This document shows, one piece after another, positions 8,548-17,340 of a stretch of DNA of 64,000 nucleotides. Source of the DNA: an uncultured Mycoplasmatota bacterium. GTDB lineage: Bacteria; Bacillota_I; Bacilli_A; RF39; UBA660. Location of the stretch: assembly GCA_947056845.1 (NCBI GenBank), contig CAMSCJ010000003.1, forward strand, positions 1-64,000, written 5' to 3'. The notes below the pieces were generated by a model. The model did not search any database. It was given only the letters and a program-made list of their open reading frames with translations, and was not told the DNA's origin. The position numbers were made by a program, and so were the translations under genes. Position 1 is the stretch's first letter, and each line of letters starts with the position of its first letter.

Positions 8548-9135
8548 ATGAATATCGGAATAGACATAGATGGTGTCCTTACTAATTTGGAAGATTATAT
8601 AGAAACAGTCGGTAAAAAATATATGATTGAAAATAATTTAGGTTTTGATGATACAATGAACACAAATACGATTTATGGTTTTTTAAGTAAAGAAGATAGT
8701 CATCAATTTTGGGATATGCACTGGGAAAAATATGCTACTACTATAAAGCCCAGAAAAAACGCTAGTAAAGTAATTAAAAAATTGAAAAATAATGAGAATA
8801 AAATAATTATAATTACAGCAAGAACCTATGATAGTCAAATTGTTAAACATGGTGTTAAAAGACAAAAAAATATGGAAGAACTAATTATCAAATGGTTAGA
8901 TAAGAATAGCATAAAGTACGACAAGATTGTTTTTTCTAATTTAAATAAATTAAAGGATTGTTTAGATAATAAAATTGATATTATGATAGAAGATTCTGTT
9001 TCAAATATAGAGCAACTAAAAGATTACATGAAGATTATATGCTTTGATGCGAAGTACAATCGTTCATATACCAACAGTCAAATATACAGAGCAAATAGTT
9101 GGGACAATATATATAATATTATTAATAAGGTTTAA
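8548..9135 (+). CDS. 5'(3')-deoxyribonucleotidase-like HAD phosphatase
   Basis: 195 residues from the ATG at 8548, which has AAAGGTGATT at 8535-8544 in good position; the GTG at 8539 lies inside that site. HAD motifs are visible: IDIDGVLTN (motif I, DxDGV), IIITAR (motif II) and IMIEDSVSNI (motif IV). This matches the NT5C-type 5'(3')-deoxyribonucleotidase family, which dephosphorylates nucleoside monophosphates in the cytosol. It overlaps the convergent Nudix gene by 14 bp. The pair is bracketed by the tRNA-flank repeats, which suggests a small acquired cassette. Confidence 0.8.
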   Translation: MNIGIDIDGVLTNLEDYIETVGKKYMIENNLGFDDTMNTNTIYGFLSKEDSHQFWDMHWEKYATTIKPRKNASKVIKKLKNNENKIIIITARTYDSQIVKHGVKRQKNMEELIIKWLDKNSIKYDKIVFSNLNKLKDCLDNKIDIMIEDSVSNIEQLKDYMKIICFDAKYNRSYTNSQIYRANSWDNIYNIINKV

Positions 9136-9652
9136 TTATATCTTCTAAGGCACTAATGATTTTATTAGTGTTTTCATTATTTTTAAACATCATATCAGGA
9201 TGACTATTATAAATCATATCTTTAAATTTTTTAAAGGGAAACCATCTCACTTCGGATAACTCCTCCTTTTGAATATCAAAATCATCAATATCTAAATTAC
9301 ATATTGAATAATATGCTATTGTATACTGTCTATTTGGGAGTTTATCCCTTTTTAATTCAACTAATAATTTAATCTGATTTTCGGATAAAATTATCCCCAA
9401 CTCTTCTTTGGTTTCTCTAATAATTGCTTCCATACTTGTTTCTCCTACAATAACATGACCTCCATGCCATGCCCATTTATTTGGCTCAATTTCTTTTGTA
9501 GAGGCTCTTTTTTGCAAAAGAATTTGGCCTTTCTTATTTAATAATATTAAGGCCACTTCTCTATGATAAAGTCCTTTTGTATGAATTATATCTTTGTCTA
9601 GTATTTCGCCTGTAGGATCCCCATTTTTATCCAAAACCTCTAGTAATTCCAT
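9122..9652 (-). CDS. Nudix hydrolase
   Basis: 176 residues. A complete Nudix box is present near residues 67-89 (GGHVIVGE...RETKEELGI, matching Gx5Ex7REUxEExGU). The N-terminus (MELLEVLDKNGDPTG...) is of the type found in isopentenyl-diphosphate isomerase-like Nudix proteins of Bacillota. The start has GAGGTGAA nine bases upstream. The substrate is unknown; dephosphorylation of a nucleotide or sugar diphosphate is the family role. It converges on the nucleotidase gene with a 14-bp overlap. Confidence 0.85.
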   Translation of the reverse strand: MELLEVLDKNGDPTGEILDKDIIHTKGLYHREVALILLNKKGQILLQKRASTKEIEPNKWAWHGGHVIVGETSMEAIIRETKEELGIILSENQIKLLVELKRDKLPNRQYTIAYYSICNLDIDDFDIQKEELSEVRWFPFKKFKDMIYNSHPDMMFKNNENTNKIISALEDIIKPY

Positions 9653-9773
9653 ATAAGTAATTCACCTCGTAACATTATTCTTATATTGTTTTGGCAATAT
9701 ACAAGTGTGTTTATTAAATTGACATACCTAATTTAATTTGCATAAATATTCTATCATAATTTTAAACATATTA

Positions 9774-9800
9774 AAACTCTAACCATAAAAGTTAGAGTTT
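9774..9800 (-). terminator. Terminator of the tRNA transcript
   Basis: 10-bp perfect stem AAACTCTAAC / GTTAGAGTTT, 11 bp beyond the 3' end of tRNA-Glu, with TTTT following on the minus strand. Confidence 0.8.
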
Positions 9801-9810
9801 CCTATCAATC

Positions 9811-9887
9811 TGGTGACCCGTACGAGATTCGGACTCGTGAATGCATGCGTGAAAGGCATGTGTGTTAAGCCACTTCACCAACGGGCC
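9811..9887 (-). tRNA. tRNA-Glu (anticodon TTC)
   Basis: 77 nt with encoded CCA. The acceptor arm is GGCCCGT/ACGGGTC (one G-U pair). The anticodon stem is CATGC/GCATG around loop CTTTCAC, giving anticodon TTC. The T arm contains GAGTCCGAATCTC. It is the second gene of a two-tRNA transcript read on the minus strand. Confidence 0.93.
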
Positions 9888-9895
9888 AAAATTAA

Positions 9896-9972
<77 letters not shown>

Positions 9973-9991
9973 ATTAATCAATGACTATTAA

Positions 9992-10020
9992 AGTATAACT
10001 TATTTTTTGCAATTTGGCAA
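9992..10020 (-). promoter_or_regulatory. Promoter of the tRNA-Ile/tRNA-Glu unit
   Basis: On the minus strand: TTGCCA (10015-10020), 17-bp spacer, TATACT (9992-9997), 20 bp before the tRNA-Ile 5' end. Confidence 0.8.
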
Positions 10021-10154
10021 TACTTTTTGATAAAAAATAAGTAAATTCTTTAAAATTTATTTAAAAATACTTAAAAATAAGTATTACATTACTATTTTAT
10101 TAAAAAAATAATGATTATATGATATAATTATAAAAGATTGTGATGGTGATAATA

Positions 10155-11285
10155 GTGGTATATTTAGATTATTCAGCGACAACACCTGTAGATAGAGAAG
10201 TTTTAGATACTTTTAATAAAGTTTCTTTAGAATTTATAGGTAATCCTAATTCTTTACATAAATTAGGTGTTCAAAGTAGGGAATTAATCAATAGTGCAAC
10301 TATACAGATGTCCGAATTATTAGGAGTAAAAAAGGACGAGATAATTTATACAAGTGGAGCTAGTGAGGCAAATAACTTGGCCATCAAGGGTATTGCACTT
10401 AAGTATCAAAATCGTGGCAAGAAAATAATAACAACTGAGTTAGAACATTCTTCTATTTATGGACCACTTAGTTATTTACAAAAATTAGGGTTTGAAGTTC
10501 TATTTGCCCCATTAGATGAATTTGGTGTAGTTAATATAAAAGAATTAGAAAAAATAATGACCGATGATGTTATTTTGGTTACTATTTCGGCTGTTAATAG
10601 TGAACTTGGTTTATGTCAACCAATAAAAGAAATTGGTGAGATGTTAGCAAAATATCCTAAATGCTTTTTTCATACAGATATGACGCAATGTATTGGCAAA
10701 TATCCGATTAATGCTGAATATTTTGAAAATGTTGATTTAGCTAGTTTTTCGGCTCACAAAATTTATGGTTTAAAGGGAATTGGATGTTTAATTAAAAAGG
10801 ATGGTATTAATTTAGAACCATTGATTCATGGTGGTAAAAGTACAACAATTTATCGAAGTGGTACACCGATGGTTGCTTTAATTGCGTCATTTTCTAAGGC
10901 TTTAAGGCTTGTTTTGAATGAGAAGAATGCATATAATTATGTTTTCGAATTAAATAATAAAATAAAAGAGCACTTAAAAAAATATTCTAATGTATTTATT
11001 AATAGTAATGAGCATTGTGTACCACATATATTAAATTTAAGTGTTATTGGTGTTAAGCCTGAAACAATGTTGCATGCTTTAGAGGAAGAGGATGTTTATA
11101 TATCAACACAGAGTGCTTGTTCAAGTAGTAATACACGCTCTAAAGCTGTTTTTGCGCTTACTCATGATGAAGAAAGAGCTTCATCAAGTATTCGTATAAG
11201 TTTATCTTATTTAACTACCGAAAATGAAATTCAAGAATTTTTAATTGCATTTGATAAATGTTATAATAAATTAAAGTTAAAATAG
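10155..11285 (+). CDS. Cysteine desulfurase (NifS/IscS-like)
   Basis: 376 residues from the GTG at 10155, preceded by GATGGTGAT; the upstream ATGs overlap that site. It begins VYLDYSATTP, the class-V aminotransferase start of NifS/IscS. PLP-site features are the His after TELEHSS and the lysine in SAHKIYG; the catalytic cysteine lies in TQSACSSS near residue 320. The reaction is L-Cys to L-Ala plus enzyme-bound persulfide. A separate SufS is encoded at 63188, so this copy more likely serves tRNA thiolation or another sulfur acceptor. It heads a run of closely spaced genes reaching 13385. Confidence 0.9.
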   Translation: MVYLDYSATTPVDREVLDTFNKVSLEFIGNPNSLHKLGVQSRELINSATIQMSELLGVKKDEIIYTSGASEANNLAIKGIALKYQNRGKKIITTELEHSSIYGPLSYLQKLGFEVLFAPLDEFGVVNIKELEKIMTDDVILVTISAVNSELGLCQPIKEIGEMLAKYPKCFFHTDMTQCIGKYPINAEYFENVDLASFSAHKIYGLKGIGCLIKKDGINLEPLIHGGKSTTIYRSGTPMVALIASFSKALRLVLNEKNAYNYVFELNNKIKEHLKKYSNVFINSNEHCVPHILNLSVIGVKPETMLHALEEEDVYISTQSACSSSNTRSKAVFALTHDEERASSSIRISLSYLTTENEIQEFLIAFDKCYNKLKLK

Positions 11286-11286
11286 T

Positions 11287-11922
11287 ATGAAAAAAATAAA
11301 AAAACCTAATTTAAAAGATAAACTAAATTTATGTAATAATATTAATTGTTTATTAAAGGATGATATTATTTATGATTATGAAATTAATGATTTTATTATT
11401 GATAATAAAGATGGTAAATCATTTCGATTTGAAGGGTGCTATTTTGAAAAGGTTAAGTTTATTAATTACAAAAATAATAAATTAGAATTTATCAATTGTA
11501 TTTTTGAAAACTGTGATTTTTCAAATGTTAAAATGTCTAATTCTATTATTAATCAAGTAACTTTTGATAATTGTAAATTATATGGAATTGATTTATCACT
11601 TAGTGGTATATATGATGTTATATTTTTAAATACAAATTTATCTTTCGCGAATTTTACAGATTGTCATATAAATTATTGTGAATTTAATAATTGTGAAATG
11701 AAAAATTGCTTTTTAGATTATGTTAAGTTTAAAGATGTTAATTTTATGACTTCAAATTTATGTTTAAGTGAATTTGTACATACTAGTTTAGAAAATATTA
11801 ATTTATCAGATTGTAAAATATCTGGAATAAGAGTTACTGCGGATTCTTTAAAAGGCTTAATTGTAAGTGAGTTTCAAGCCTTAGAACTTGTTAGTTTATT
11901 AGGAATAAAAATAGATAGGTGA
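11287..11922 (+). CDS. Pentapeptide-repeat protein
   Basis: 211 residues, one base after the desulfurase stop. From residue ~45 to ~190 the sequence follows the A(D/N)LXX-type five-residue rhythm with a regular Phe/Leu/Ile at the centre position (for example FENCDFSNVKMSNSII and LSFANFTDCHI), predicting a right-handed quadrilateral beta-helix. Some family members mimic DNA and protect gyrase, but most have no known role. It has several cysteines. The start has no strong ribosome site, so translation is likely coupled to the upstream gene. Confidence 0.8.
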   Translation: MKKIKKPNLKDKLNLCNNINCLLKDDIIYDYEINDFIIDNKDGKSFRFEGCYFEKVKFINYKNNKLEFINCIFENCDFSNVKMSNSIINQVTFDNCKLYGIDLSLSGIYDVIFLNTNLSFANFTDCHINYCEFNNCEMKNCFLDYVKFKDVNFMTSNLCLSEFVHTSLENINLSDCKISGIRVTADSLKGLIVSEFQALELVSLLGIKIDR

Positions 11923-11926
11923 TAGG

Positions 11927-12187
11927 ATGAAAGTAATAAAAATTAGTTCTGTTTGGTGTCCAAGTTGTTTAATTATGCAATCAAGATATTTAGAGATTGC
12001 TAAATCATATAGTTTAGATATGCTTGAATACGATTATGATATGGATAGTGAAATAGTTCAAAATTATAAGGTTGGTGATATTTTGCCAGTTGTTATAGTT
12101 ATGGATAATAATCAGGAATTGATACGGATTGTTGGCGAAAAGAGCAAAAAAGAGTTAGATGAAATATTTAAGAATTTAGGTGTATAA
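11927..12187 (+). CDS. Small thioredoxin-like protein
   Basis: 86 residues. A thioredoxin-fold start is followed by SVWCPSC (CxxC active site near residues 11-14), and cis-Pro appears as ILPVV near residue 63. It lacks a signal peptide, so it should be cytoplasmic. It lies immediately upstream of a thioredoxin-DsbD-like membrane protein, so it may be the cytoplasmic electron donor to that protein (inference from the known DsbD/CcdA pathway). Confidence 0.8.
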   Translation: MKVIKISSVWCPSCLIMQSRYLEIAKSYSLDMLEYDYDMDSEIVQNYKVGDILPVVIVMDNNQELIRIVGEKSKKELDEIFKNLGV

Positions 12188-12188
12188 A

Positions 12189-13385
12189 ATGAAATTATTA
12201 CGAAGAATAGGATTTATATTTATTATTTTTTTTACTTTTATTAGTAATATAAAAGCTTCAGAAAAAGTTAAGATTTATTTATTTCATAATTATGATTGTC
12301 CACATTGTGCTGAGGAAAAACTGTATTTAAAAGAGTTAGAGCAAGAGTATGATAATTTGGAAATCATTAAATATGAGGTAAAAAAAGATGAAAAAAATCG
12401 AGAAATGTTAAAGAATTTTTTAATCGCAAATGATTGGGATATAAGAGGTGTTCCTTTAACTGTTATTGGTACCAATTATTTTGTTGGTTATAATGATGAT
12501 ATTGGAATAAAAATTAGATGCGCTATTAATCATTATTCAGAAAATGAGCATCGTGATTTAGTTGGTGAATTTCTTGGAACTTCAGAGGTGCGGGAAGATT
12601 TAGAAGATACTTTTGATGCTAATAGTTGTAAATTTAAAATTCCGCTTATAGGAGAAGTTAATCCCAAAAATATTTCTTTACCATTAGCTTCAATTGTTAT
12701 TGGGCTTGTTGATGGATTTAATCCATGCGCAATGTGGGTACTAATTTTTTTAATTAGTCTAATGATTGGTATGAAAAATCGAAAACGTATGTGGTGTTTA
12801 GGAATTGCTTTTTTAGTTTCTTCAGCAATAGTTTATTTTGCCTTTATGTATACTTGGATAAATGTGGCAGGAATGTTTACATCAACTAAGATCATTGAAA
12901 TTTTAGTTGCTATTGTGGCCTTATTAGGTGGAGAAATCAATCTATATCATTTTATTAAAGAAGTAAGAGCTAAAAATGTTGGCTGTAGTGTTACTAATAA
13001 TGACAAAAAGAAAAAAATAATGCTTCGAGCTAAAGAAATCGTAACAGAGAATAGTTTCTTATTAGCTTTGGGTGGTGTAATTGTCTTGGCAGTTTCTGTC
13101 AATATAATTGAACTAGCCTGTTCAGCAGGTTTACCAATTCTATTTGCGCAGATTTTGGCAATGAATGATTTATCAAATACACAGATATTATTTTATAATG
13201 TTTTATATATTATTTTCTTCTTATTAGATGATTTAATAGTTTTTATAATTGCAATGACAACAATGAAATTAACAGGTATTTCAAACAAATATAATAAGTA
13301 TGCTCATTTAATAGGTGGTTTGATTATGGTACTTATTGGATTTTTAATGATTTTCTTTCCAAATTTGTTAAAATTTAATTTTTAA
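12189..13385 (+). CDS. Thioredoxin-like/DsbD (CcdA)-like membrane fusion
   Basis: 398 residues from the ATG at 12189, with AGGTG at 12177-12181. A hydrophobic signal (residues ~8-22) precedes an extracytoplasmic thioredoxin-like domain with YDCPHC near residue 38. From ~residue 160 there are about six membrane segments with the DsbD/CcdA cysteine motifs NPCAMW (first segment) and IELACSAGLP (fourth segment). It would pass electrons from cytoplasmic thioredoxin across the membrane to reduce extracytoplasmic thiols. The domain order (thioredoxin first, transporter second) differs from E. coli DsbD, whose thioredoxin domain is C-terminal. Confidence 0.85.
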   Translation: MKLLRRIGFIFIIFFTFISNIKASEKVKIYLFHNYDCPHCAEEKLYLKELEQEYDNLEIIKYEVKKDEKNREMLKNFLIANDWDIRGVPLTVIGTNYFVGYNDDIGIKIRCAINHYSENEHRDLVGEFLGTSEVREDLEDTFDANSCKFKIPLIGEVNPKNISLPLASIVIGLVDGFNPCAMWVLIFLISLMIGMKNRKRMWCLGIAFLVSSAIVYFAFMYTWINVAGMFTSTKIIEILVAIVALLGGEINLYHFIKEVRAKNVGCSVTNNDKKKKIMLRAKEIVTENSFLLALGGVIVLAVSVNIIELACSAGLPILFAQILAMNDLSNTQILFYNVLYIIFFLLDDLIVFIIAMTTMKLTGISNKYNKYAHLIGGLIMVLIGFLMIFFPNLLKFNF

Positions 13386-13413
13386 AGCAATCACATAAAC
13401 TGATTGCTTTTTT
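13384..13413 (+). terminator. Rho-independent terminator
   Basis: Perfect 10-bp stem AAAGCAATCA / TGATTGCTTT plus T run at the end of the sulfur/thiol block. Confidence 0.88.
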
Positions 13414-13462
13414 CATAATTAAAAAATATTTTCATATAATTCTAATTGAAAATGGAGGATAT

Positions 13463-14110
13463 ATGAAAAAAATAAAGATTCCAAATTATACAGTTAGTGA
13501 GGAAATAATCAATTCTATTTCACATGGAGTAGGTGCCTTACTTTCAATAGCTGGATTAGTTGTTATGATTATTAAAAGTTTAAATGATGATAACTTATCT
13601 TTTATAGCCTGTCTAATATATGGTATATCATTAATATTACTATATTTAATATCTTGTCTTTATCATGCTTTATCACCTAAATTAAAAGCTAAAAGAGTAT
13701 TGCGTCTATTAGATCATTGTAATGTTTTTTTACTAGAAGCAGGAACCTTTACACCCGTTTGTTTAATATTAATTGGCGGTAAAATTGGTTTTATATATTT
13801 CATTATTATTTGGTTATTAACGATTTTTGGTATTATTCTAAATATTATTGATGTTGATAAATATCAAATAGTTTCTTTGATTTTACATTTATTGATTGGT
13901 TGGTCAATTATTTTTATGTTAAAAGAACTTATTTTAAATTTAAATTTGCTTGGATTAATATTTTTATTTGGTGGAGGTATTTTTTATTCTATAGGTGCTG
14001 TTTTATATAAAATAGGCGCAACTAAAAAGTATATGCATTCCATTTTTCATTTTTTTTGTTTGGCTGGTTCAATTTTTCATTTTTTTATGGTTTTTTTATG
14101 CGCAATATAA
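13463..14110 (+). CDS. Hemolysin III/TrhA family membrane protein
   Basis: 215 residues, seven predicted membrane segments, TGGAGG upstream of the ATG. Family hallmarks are NSISHGVGA at the first helix, CLYHAL in helix 2-3 and LLDHCNVFLLEAGTFTP in the middle, with a C-terminal HSIFHFFCLAGSIFHFF segment. The conserved histidines and the Asp in LDH form the putative zinc site shared with the PAQR/CREST superfamily. Despite the name, most members are thought to act in membrane lipid homeostasis. It is monocistronic. Confidence 0.88.
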   Translation: MKKIKIPNYTVSEEIINSISHGVGALLSIAGLVVMIIKSLNDDNLSFIACLIYGISLILLYLISCLYHALSPKLKAKRVLRLLDHCNVFLLEAGTFTPVCLILIGGKIGFIYFIIIWLLTIFGIILNIIDVDKYQIVSLILHLLIGWSIIFMLKELILNLNLLGLIFLFGGGIFYSIGAVLYKIGATKKYMHSIFHFFCLAGSIFHFFMVFLCAI

Positions 14111-14213
14111 ATAATTAATATGATAGATAAAAAATAATATTTTTTACAAGGATTTTAAAAAATTATGTATATATTTATAATTAGGAAGGAAGTGAAAATA
14201 CTACTAAAAAATA

Positions 14214-14242
14214 TTGACTAAGGTGAATAAATAAAGTATAAT
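14214..14242 (+). promoter_or_regulatory. Promoter of the Rpn pseudogene
   Basis: TTGACT (14214-14219), 17-bp spacer, TATAAT (14237-14242), 20 bp before the ATG at 14263. Confidence 0.65.
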
Positions 14243-14262
14243 TTAATTAATAGTTAACAATT

Positions 14263-15076
14263 ATGAAAATATATACATTAACAAATGACTATTTATTTAA
14301 GAAAGTTTTTAAAACATTTATTATTTAATTTTTTTGATATTAAAGTCGATAATATTGAATATTTAAATACATATTTAATTAAAAGTAACAGGGATGGAAA
14401 AGTAGGTATCGTCGATTTATTACTTAATGTTGATGGCGAAATAGTTATATTAGAATTATAAAATATTGATAGACATAATTTTAAGGAAAGACTATTATTT
14501 TATTCATCAAGTGTTATAGCAAACCATTGTTTAAAAGTTGGTGATAATTATAATAATTTAAGAGGTATAAAAGTTTATGCGATAATTAATTATGAATTAT
14601 TTAAATATAACATAAAGAATAAGGTTAGATTGAAGGTCCAAAATAAAATATTTACAAAAAAGTTGGAATATAAAATATTTGATTTAACAAAAGCATATAA
14701 AAGTGATAAAAGAGTCAAATATTCAGAATTAGTTAATTTATTTAAAATTAATGATTTAGAAAAATTAGAGAAAACAATTAAAAGTCAATTAAATCTGGAA
14801 ATATTAGAAGAAATAAGAAATTATAATAGGAATAGCGAGGATTATAAAAATATGGAAGATATTGAAATGTTAATGATTAATGAAACAGAACATTATGAAG
14901 ATGCCTATATAGATGGTTTTAATATTGGTAATAGTCAGGGAATTAATCAAGGAATTAATCAAGGAAAAACAGAAGAAAAGTTAAATATTGCTAAAAAGAT
15001 GAGAGAGAATAATGTTGAGATTGCATTTATTTCTAAAATTACAGGACTTACTAAGGAACAAATTGTTTCTTTATAA
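14263..15076 (+). pseudogene. Rpn-family recombination-promoting nuclease, broken
   Basis: The reading starts at the ATG 14263 with the family opening TNDYLFKKVF, then hits TAA at codon 22. A different frame resumes near 14336 (DIKVDNIEYL...), contains the nuclease core IVDLLLNVDGEIVILEL and then a TAA at 14459 where the family normally has Gln (ELQN), so CAA to TAA is likely. After it the same frame runs open to 15076. The gap between the parts is shorter than normal, so an internal deletion also occurred. The C-terminus keeps the typical NQGINQG repeat and an EGKKEG-like helix. Intact relatives are PD-(D/E)XK nucleases formerly called transposases (PDDEXK_2/Rpn). Confidence 0.8.
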
Positions 15077-15089
15077 ATTGGATATTATA

Positions 15090-15123
15090 AAAAAGACAAA
15101 ATTTGAATTAATTTTGTCTTTTT
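15090..15123. terminator. Bidirectional terminator
   Basis: 14-bp stem AAAAAGACAAAATT / AATTTTGTCTTTTT lying between the Rpn pseudogene and the 3' end of glmS; T runs in both directions. Confidence 0.85.
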
Positions 15124-15129
15124 AGATTT

Positions 15130-17034
15130 TTATTCAACTGTAACGGCTTTAGCTAAATTTTTAGGTTTATCTATATTTTTACCTTTTTTTTCTGCTAAGT
15201 CGAAAGCAATATTTTGAAGTGGAATTACTGCTAGATTTGATTGAAAAAGTGGATGTGTATTAGGAATTTTAATAACATCATAATTTGATATATCTCCAGC
15301 CTTATTATATAAGTCTTCTGTTATATTAAGATAAATTTTCGCACCTCTCGAATATGCTTCTTTAACGTTACTTAATGTTTTTTGAGCGATATTTTCATCA
15401 GTAATAGTTGCAATAACAGGAGTACCCTTTTCGATTAGAGATAGAGGTCCATGCTTTAATTCTCCAGCTGATATTGCTTGACTATTTATACAAGCGATTT
15501 CTTTTGATTTTAAAGCCCCTTCAAGACCTATATAATGATCAATTCCTCTACCAATATAGAAAAGACTTTCTTTATTATAAATATTTGTTGCTATTTCATT
15601 ATATTTAGCCATAGCTTCAGCGTTTAAAAGACTTTCCATTTGGTTTGGTAATTCTTTAATTGCTGTTAGAATTTCTATTTTTTCAGTAGCTGTCAAATCT
15701 TTATTATTATTTACTATATTTAGAGCAAATAGAGCAAGCATAGTAAGTTGAGCTGAATAAGCTTTAGTAGTAGCAACAGAGTTTTCTGCACCTGCTGTTG
15801 TGTATAATACTTTATCAACTTTTCTACCGATTGAGGTTTCAGTACGATTTATAATTCCAAGTGTTTTACAACCATATTGGTTTGCTCTCTCAATAGCTCC
15901 TAATGTATCTGCTGTTTCGCCTGATTGAGAAATGGCAATAACAAGTGATTTATCATCGATAAACAATTGATCAGCATATCTAAATTCACTAGCAGTTTCG
16001 ACATTAACAGGTATTTTAGCATATTTTTCAATTAATTTTTTACCTATTAACCCTGCATAATAAGCACTACCACAAGCTACAATAGAGATGTTATTAAATT
16101 TTGAATAATCTCCTATTTTATTACAAAATAGATTTTCACTCAAATAATTAAACTGTTCATCTACATTTGAAAAAGCTTTTTCTATTGTTTCATTAGCAGA
16201 ATTAAGATCTATATTCATATAAGAATTTACCATTTTTTTAAAAACGTTTGGTTGTTGATGTATTTCTTTTTCCATAAAAGTATCATAAATCCCTTTATCG
16301 TTATCATCTAGTTCAGGATTATGTGTTTTGATATCTTTTTCTATTGCCAAACCATTTTCGTCAAAACATTTTATGCCAGTAGCTGTTAATTCAGCGAATT
16401 CACCATTTTCTAAAACCATATAGTTAGTGGTATATTTGCTGATTGCGCAAATATCTGAGGCAATATAGTTTTCATCGTTATTAATTCCGATAATAAGTGG
16501 GCTATCTTTTCTAATCGCATACATTTTATCATAATTATCATCAACAATAATACCTAATGCATAAGAACCGATAACCTGTTTTTGAAATTCTACTAGAGCT
16601 TTGTTAATATCATTTGTCTCTGCATATAATTTATCCAAAAGTGCGGCAAGAACTTCTGTATCTGTTAATGATTTAAAATTATAGCCTTCATTCGTTAATT
16701 CATTTTTTGCCATTTTTAAATAATCTAATTCTATTGAACCATTATGAACAATGGTAATTTTTCCTTGTTTATGAGGATGACAATTTATTTCTGATGGTTC
16801 ACCGTGTGTAGCCCATCTTGTATGACCAATTCCCAAATTTGATGCTTCTATTGGTAGTATTTCTTTTAAATTTTTAACTTCACCTTGTTTTTTTATTATA
16901 TTAAGTTTATTGTTTTCTGTACAATAGGCTATACCAGCTGAATCATATCCGCGATATTCTAATCTTTTTAGCCCTTCCATTATAACTTCTTGGGCTCTTT
17001 TATTTTTCCCAACATATCCAATTATTCCACACAT
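15130..17034 (-). CDS. glmS: Glutamine--fructose-6-phosphate aminotransferase
   Basis: 634 residues. The cytoplasmic enzyme makes glucosamine-6-phosphate, the first step to UDP-GlcNAc for peptidoglycan and surface glycans. The N-terminal Ntn glutaminase domain begins MCGIIGYVG with Cys2 as nucleophile; LEYRGYDSAG and GHTRWATHGEP follow. The two SIS domains include VACGSAYYAG, ISQSGETADT and the ending LAKAVTVE. It is slightly longer than the common ~600-610. AGGAGG precedes the ATG. Expression is expected to be controlled by the self-cleaving ribozyme in its leader. Confidence 0.97.
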   Translation of the reverse strand: MCGIIGYVGKNKRAQEVIMEGLKRLEYRGYDSAGIAYCTENNKLNIIKKQGEVKNLKEILPIEASNLGIGHTRWATHGEPSEINCHPHKQGKITIVHNGSIELDYLKMAKNELTNEGYNFKSLTDTEVLAALLDKLYAETNDINKALVEFQKQVIGSYALGIIVDDNYDKMYAIRKDSPLIIGINNDENYIASDICAISKYTTNYMVLENGEFAELTATGIKCFDENGLAIEKDIKTHNPELDDNDKGIYDTFMEKEIHQQPNVFKKMVNSYMNIDLNSANETIEKAFSNVDEQFNYLSENLFCNKIGDYSKFNNISIVACGSAYYAGLIGKKLIEKYAKIPVNVETASEFRYADQLFIDDKSLVIAISQSGETADTLGAIERANQYGCKTLGIINRTETSIGRKVDKVLYTTAGAENSVATTKAYSAQLTMLALFALNIVNNNKDLTATEKIEILTAIKELPNQMESLLNAEAMAKYNEIATNIYNKESLFYIGRGIDHYIGLEGALKSKEIACINSQAISAGELKHGPLSLIEKGTPVIATITDENIAQKTLSNVKEAYSRGAKIYLNITEDLYNKAGDISNYDVIKIPNTHPLFQSNLAVIPLQNIAFDLAEKKGKNIDKPKNLAKAVTVE

Positions 17035-17104
17035 AAAAAATCCTCCTTATAAATAAATATGTTTTATTATGTGTGTGATATAAAATTTGTTGTAATATTG
17101 ATTT

Positions 17105-17210
17105 TACCTTTTGTTTATATCTAACGACTACACTTTTCCGTAACAGTATCCGCCGAACTTTTCGATAACTGTTATCCTCGTCAGCCAATTTGGCTCTGGC
17201 GCTAATTAAA
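17105..17210 (-). promoter_or_regulatory. glmS ribozyme/riboswitch
   Basis: On the minus strand the leader contains the conserved core in order: AGCGCCAGAG at the cleavage site (cleavage expected between A at 17203 and G at 17202), GACGAGG, ATCGAAAAGTTCGGCGG, then a P3/P4-like 3' part ending about 17105. These strings match the glmS ribozyme consensus, which cleaves the mRNA when glucosamine-6-phosphate binds. It lies ~70 nt upstream of glmS, as in other Bacillota. The 3' limit is approximate. Confidence 0.95.
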
Positions 17211-17253
17211 TATTATCTAACCTTACCTCCCTGATAATAGATAACTTTATTAC

Positions 17254-17282
17254 ATTATATAAAAAATTATTATTTTTGACAA
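17254..17282 (-). promoter_or_regulatory. Promoter of glmS
   Basis: On the minus strand TTGTCA (17277-17282), 17-bp spacer, TATAAT (17254-17259), about 45 nt ahead of the ribozyme cleavage site. Confidence 0.85.
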
Positions 17283-17340
17283 TAAAAATGAAAATAATTA
17301 TAAAAATTATGTATAATATATATTATTAGAGGTGACCAAT

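Noticed and set aside
17000-17188. A 62-codon minus-strand frame upstream of glmS
   Set aside because: It covers the ribozyme core and has no ribosome site; a chance frame.
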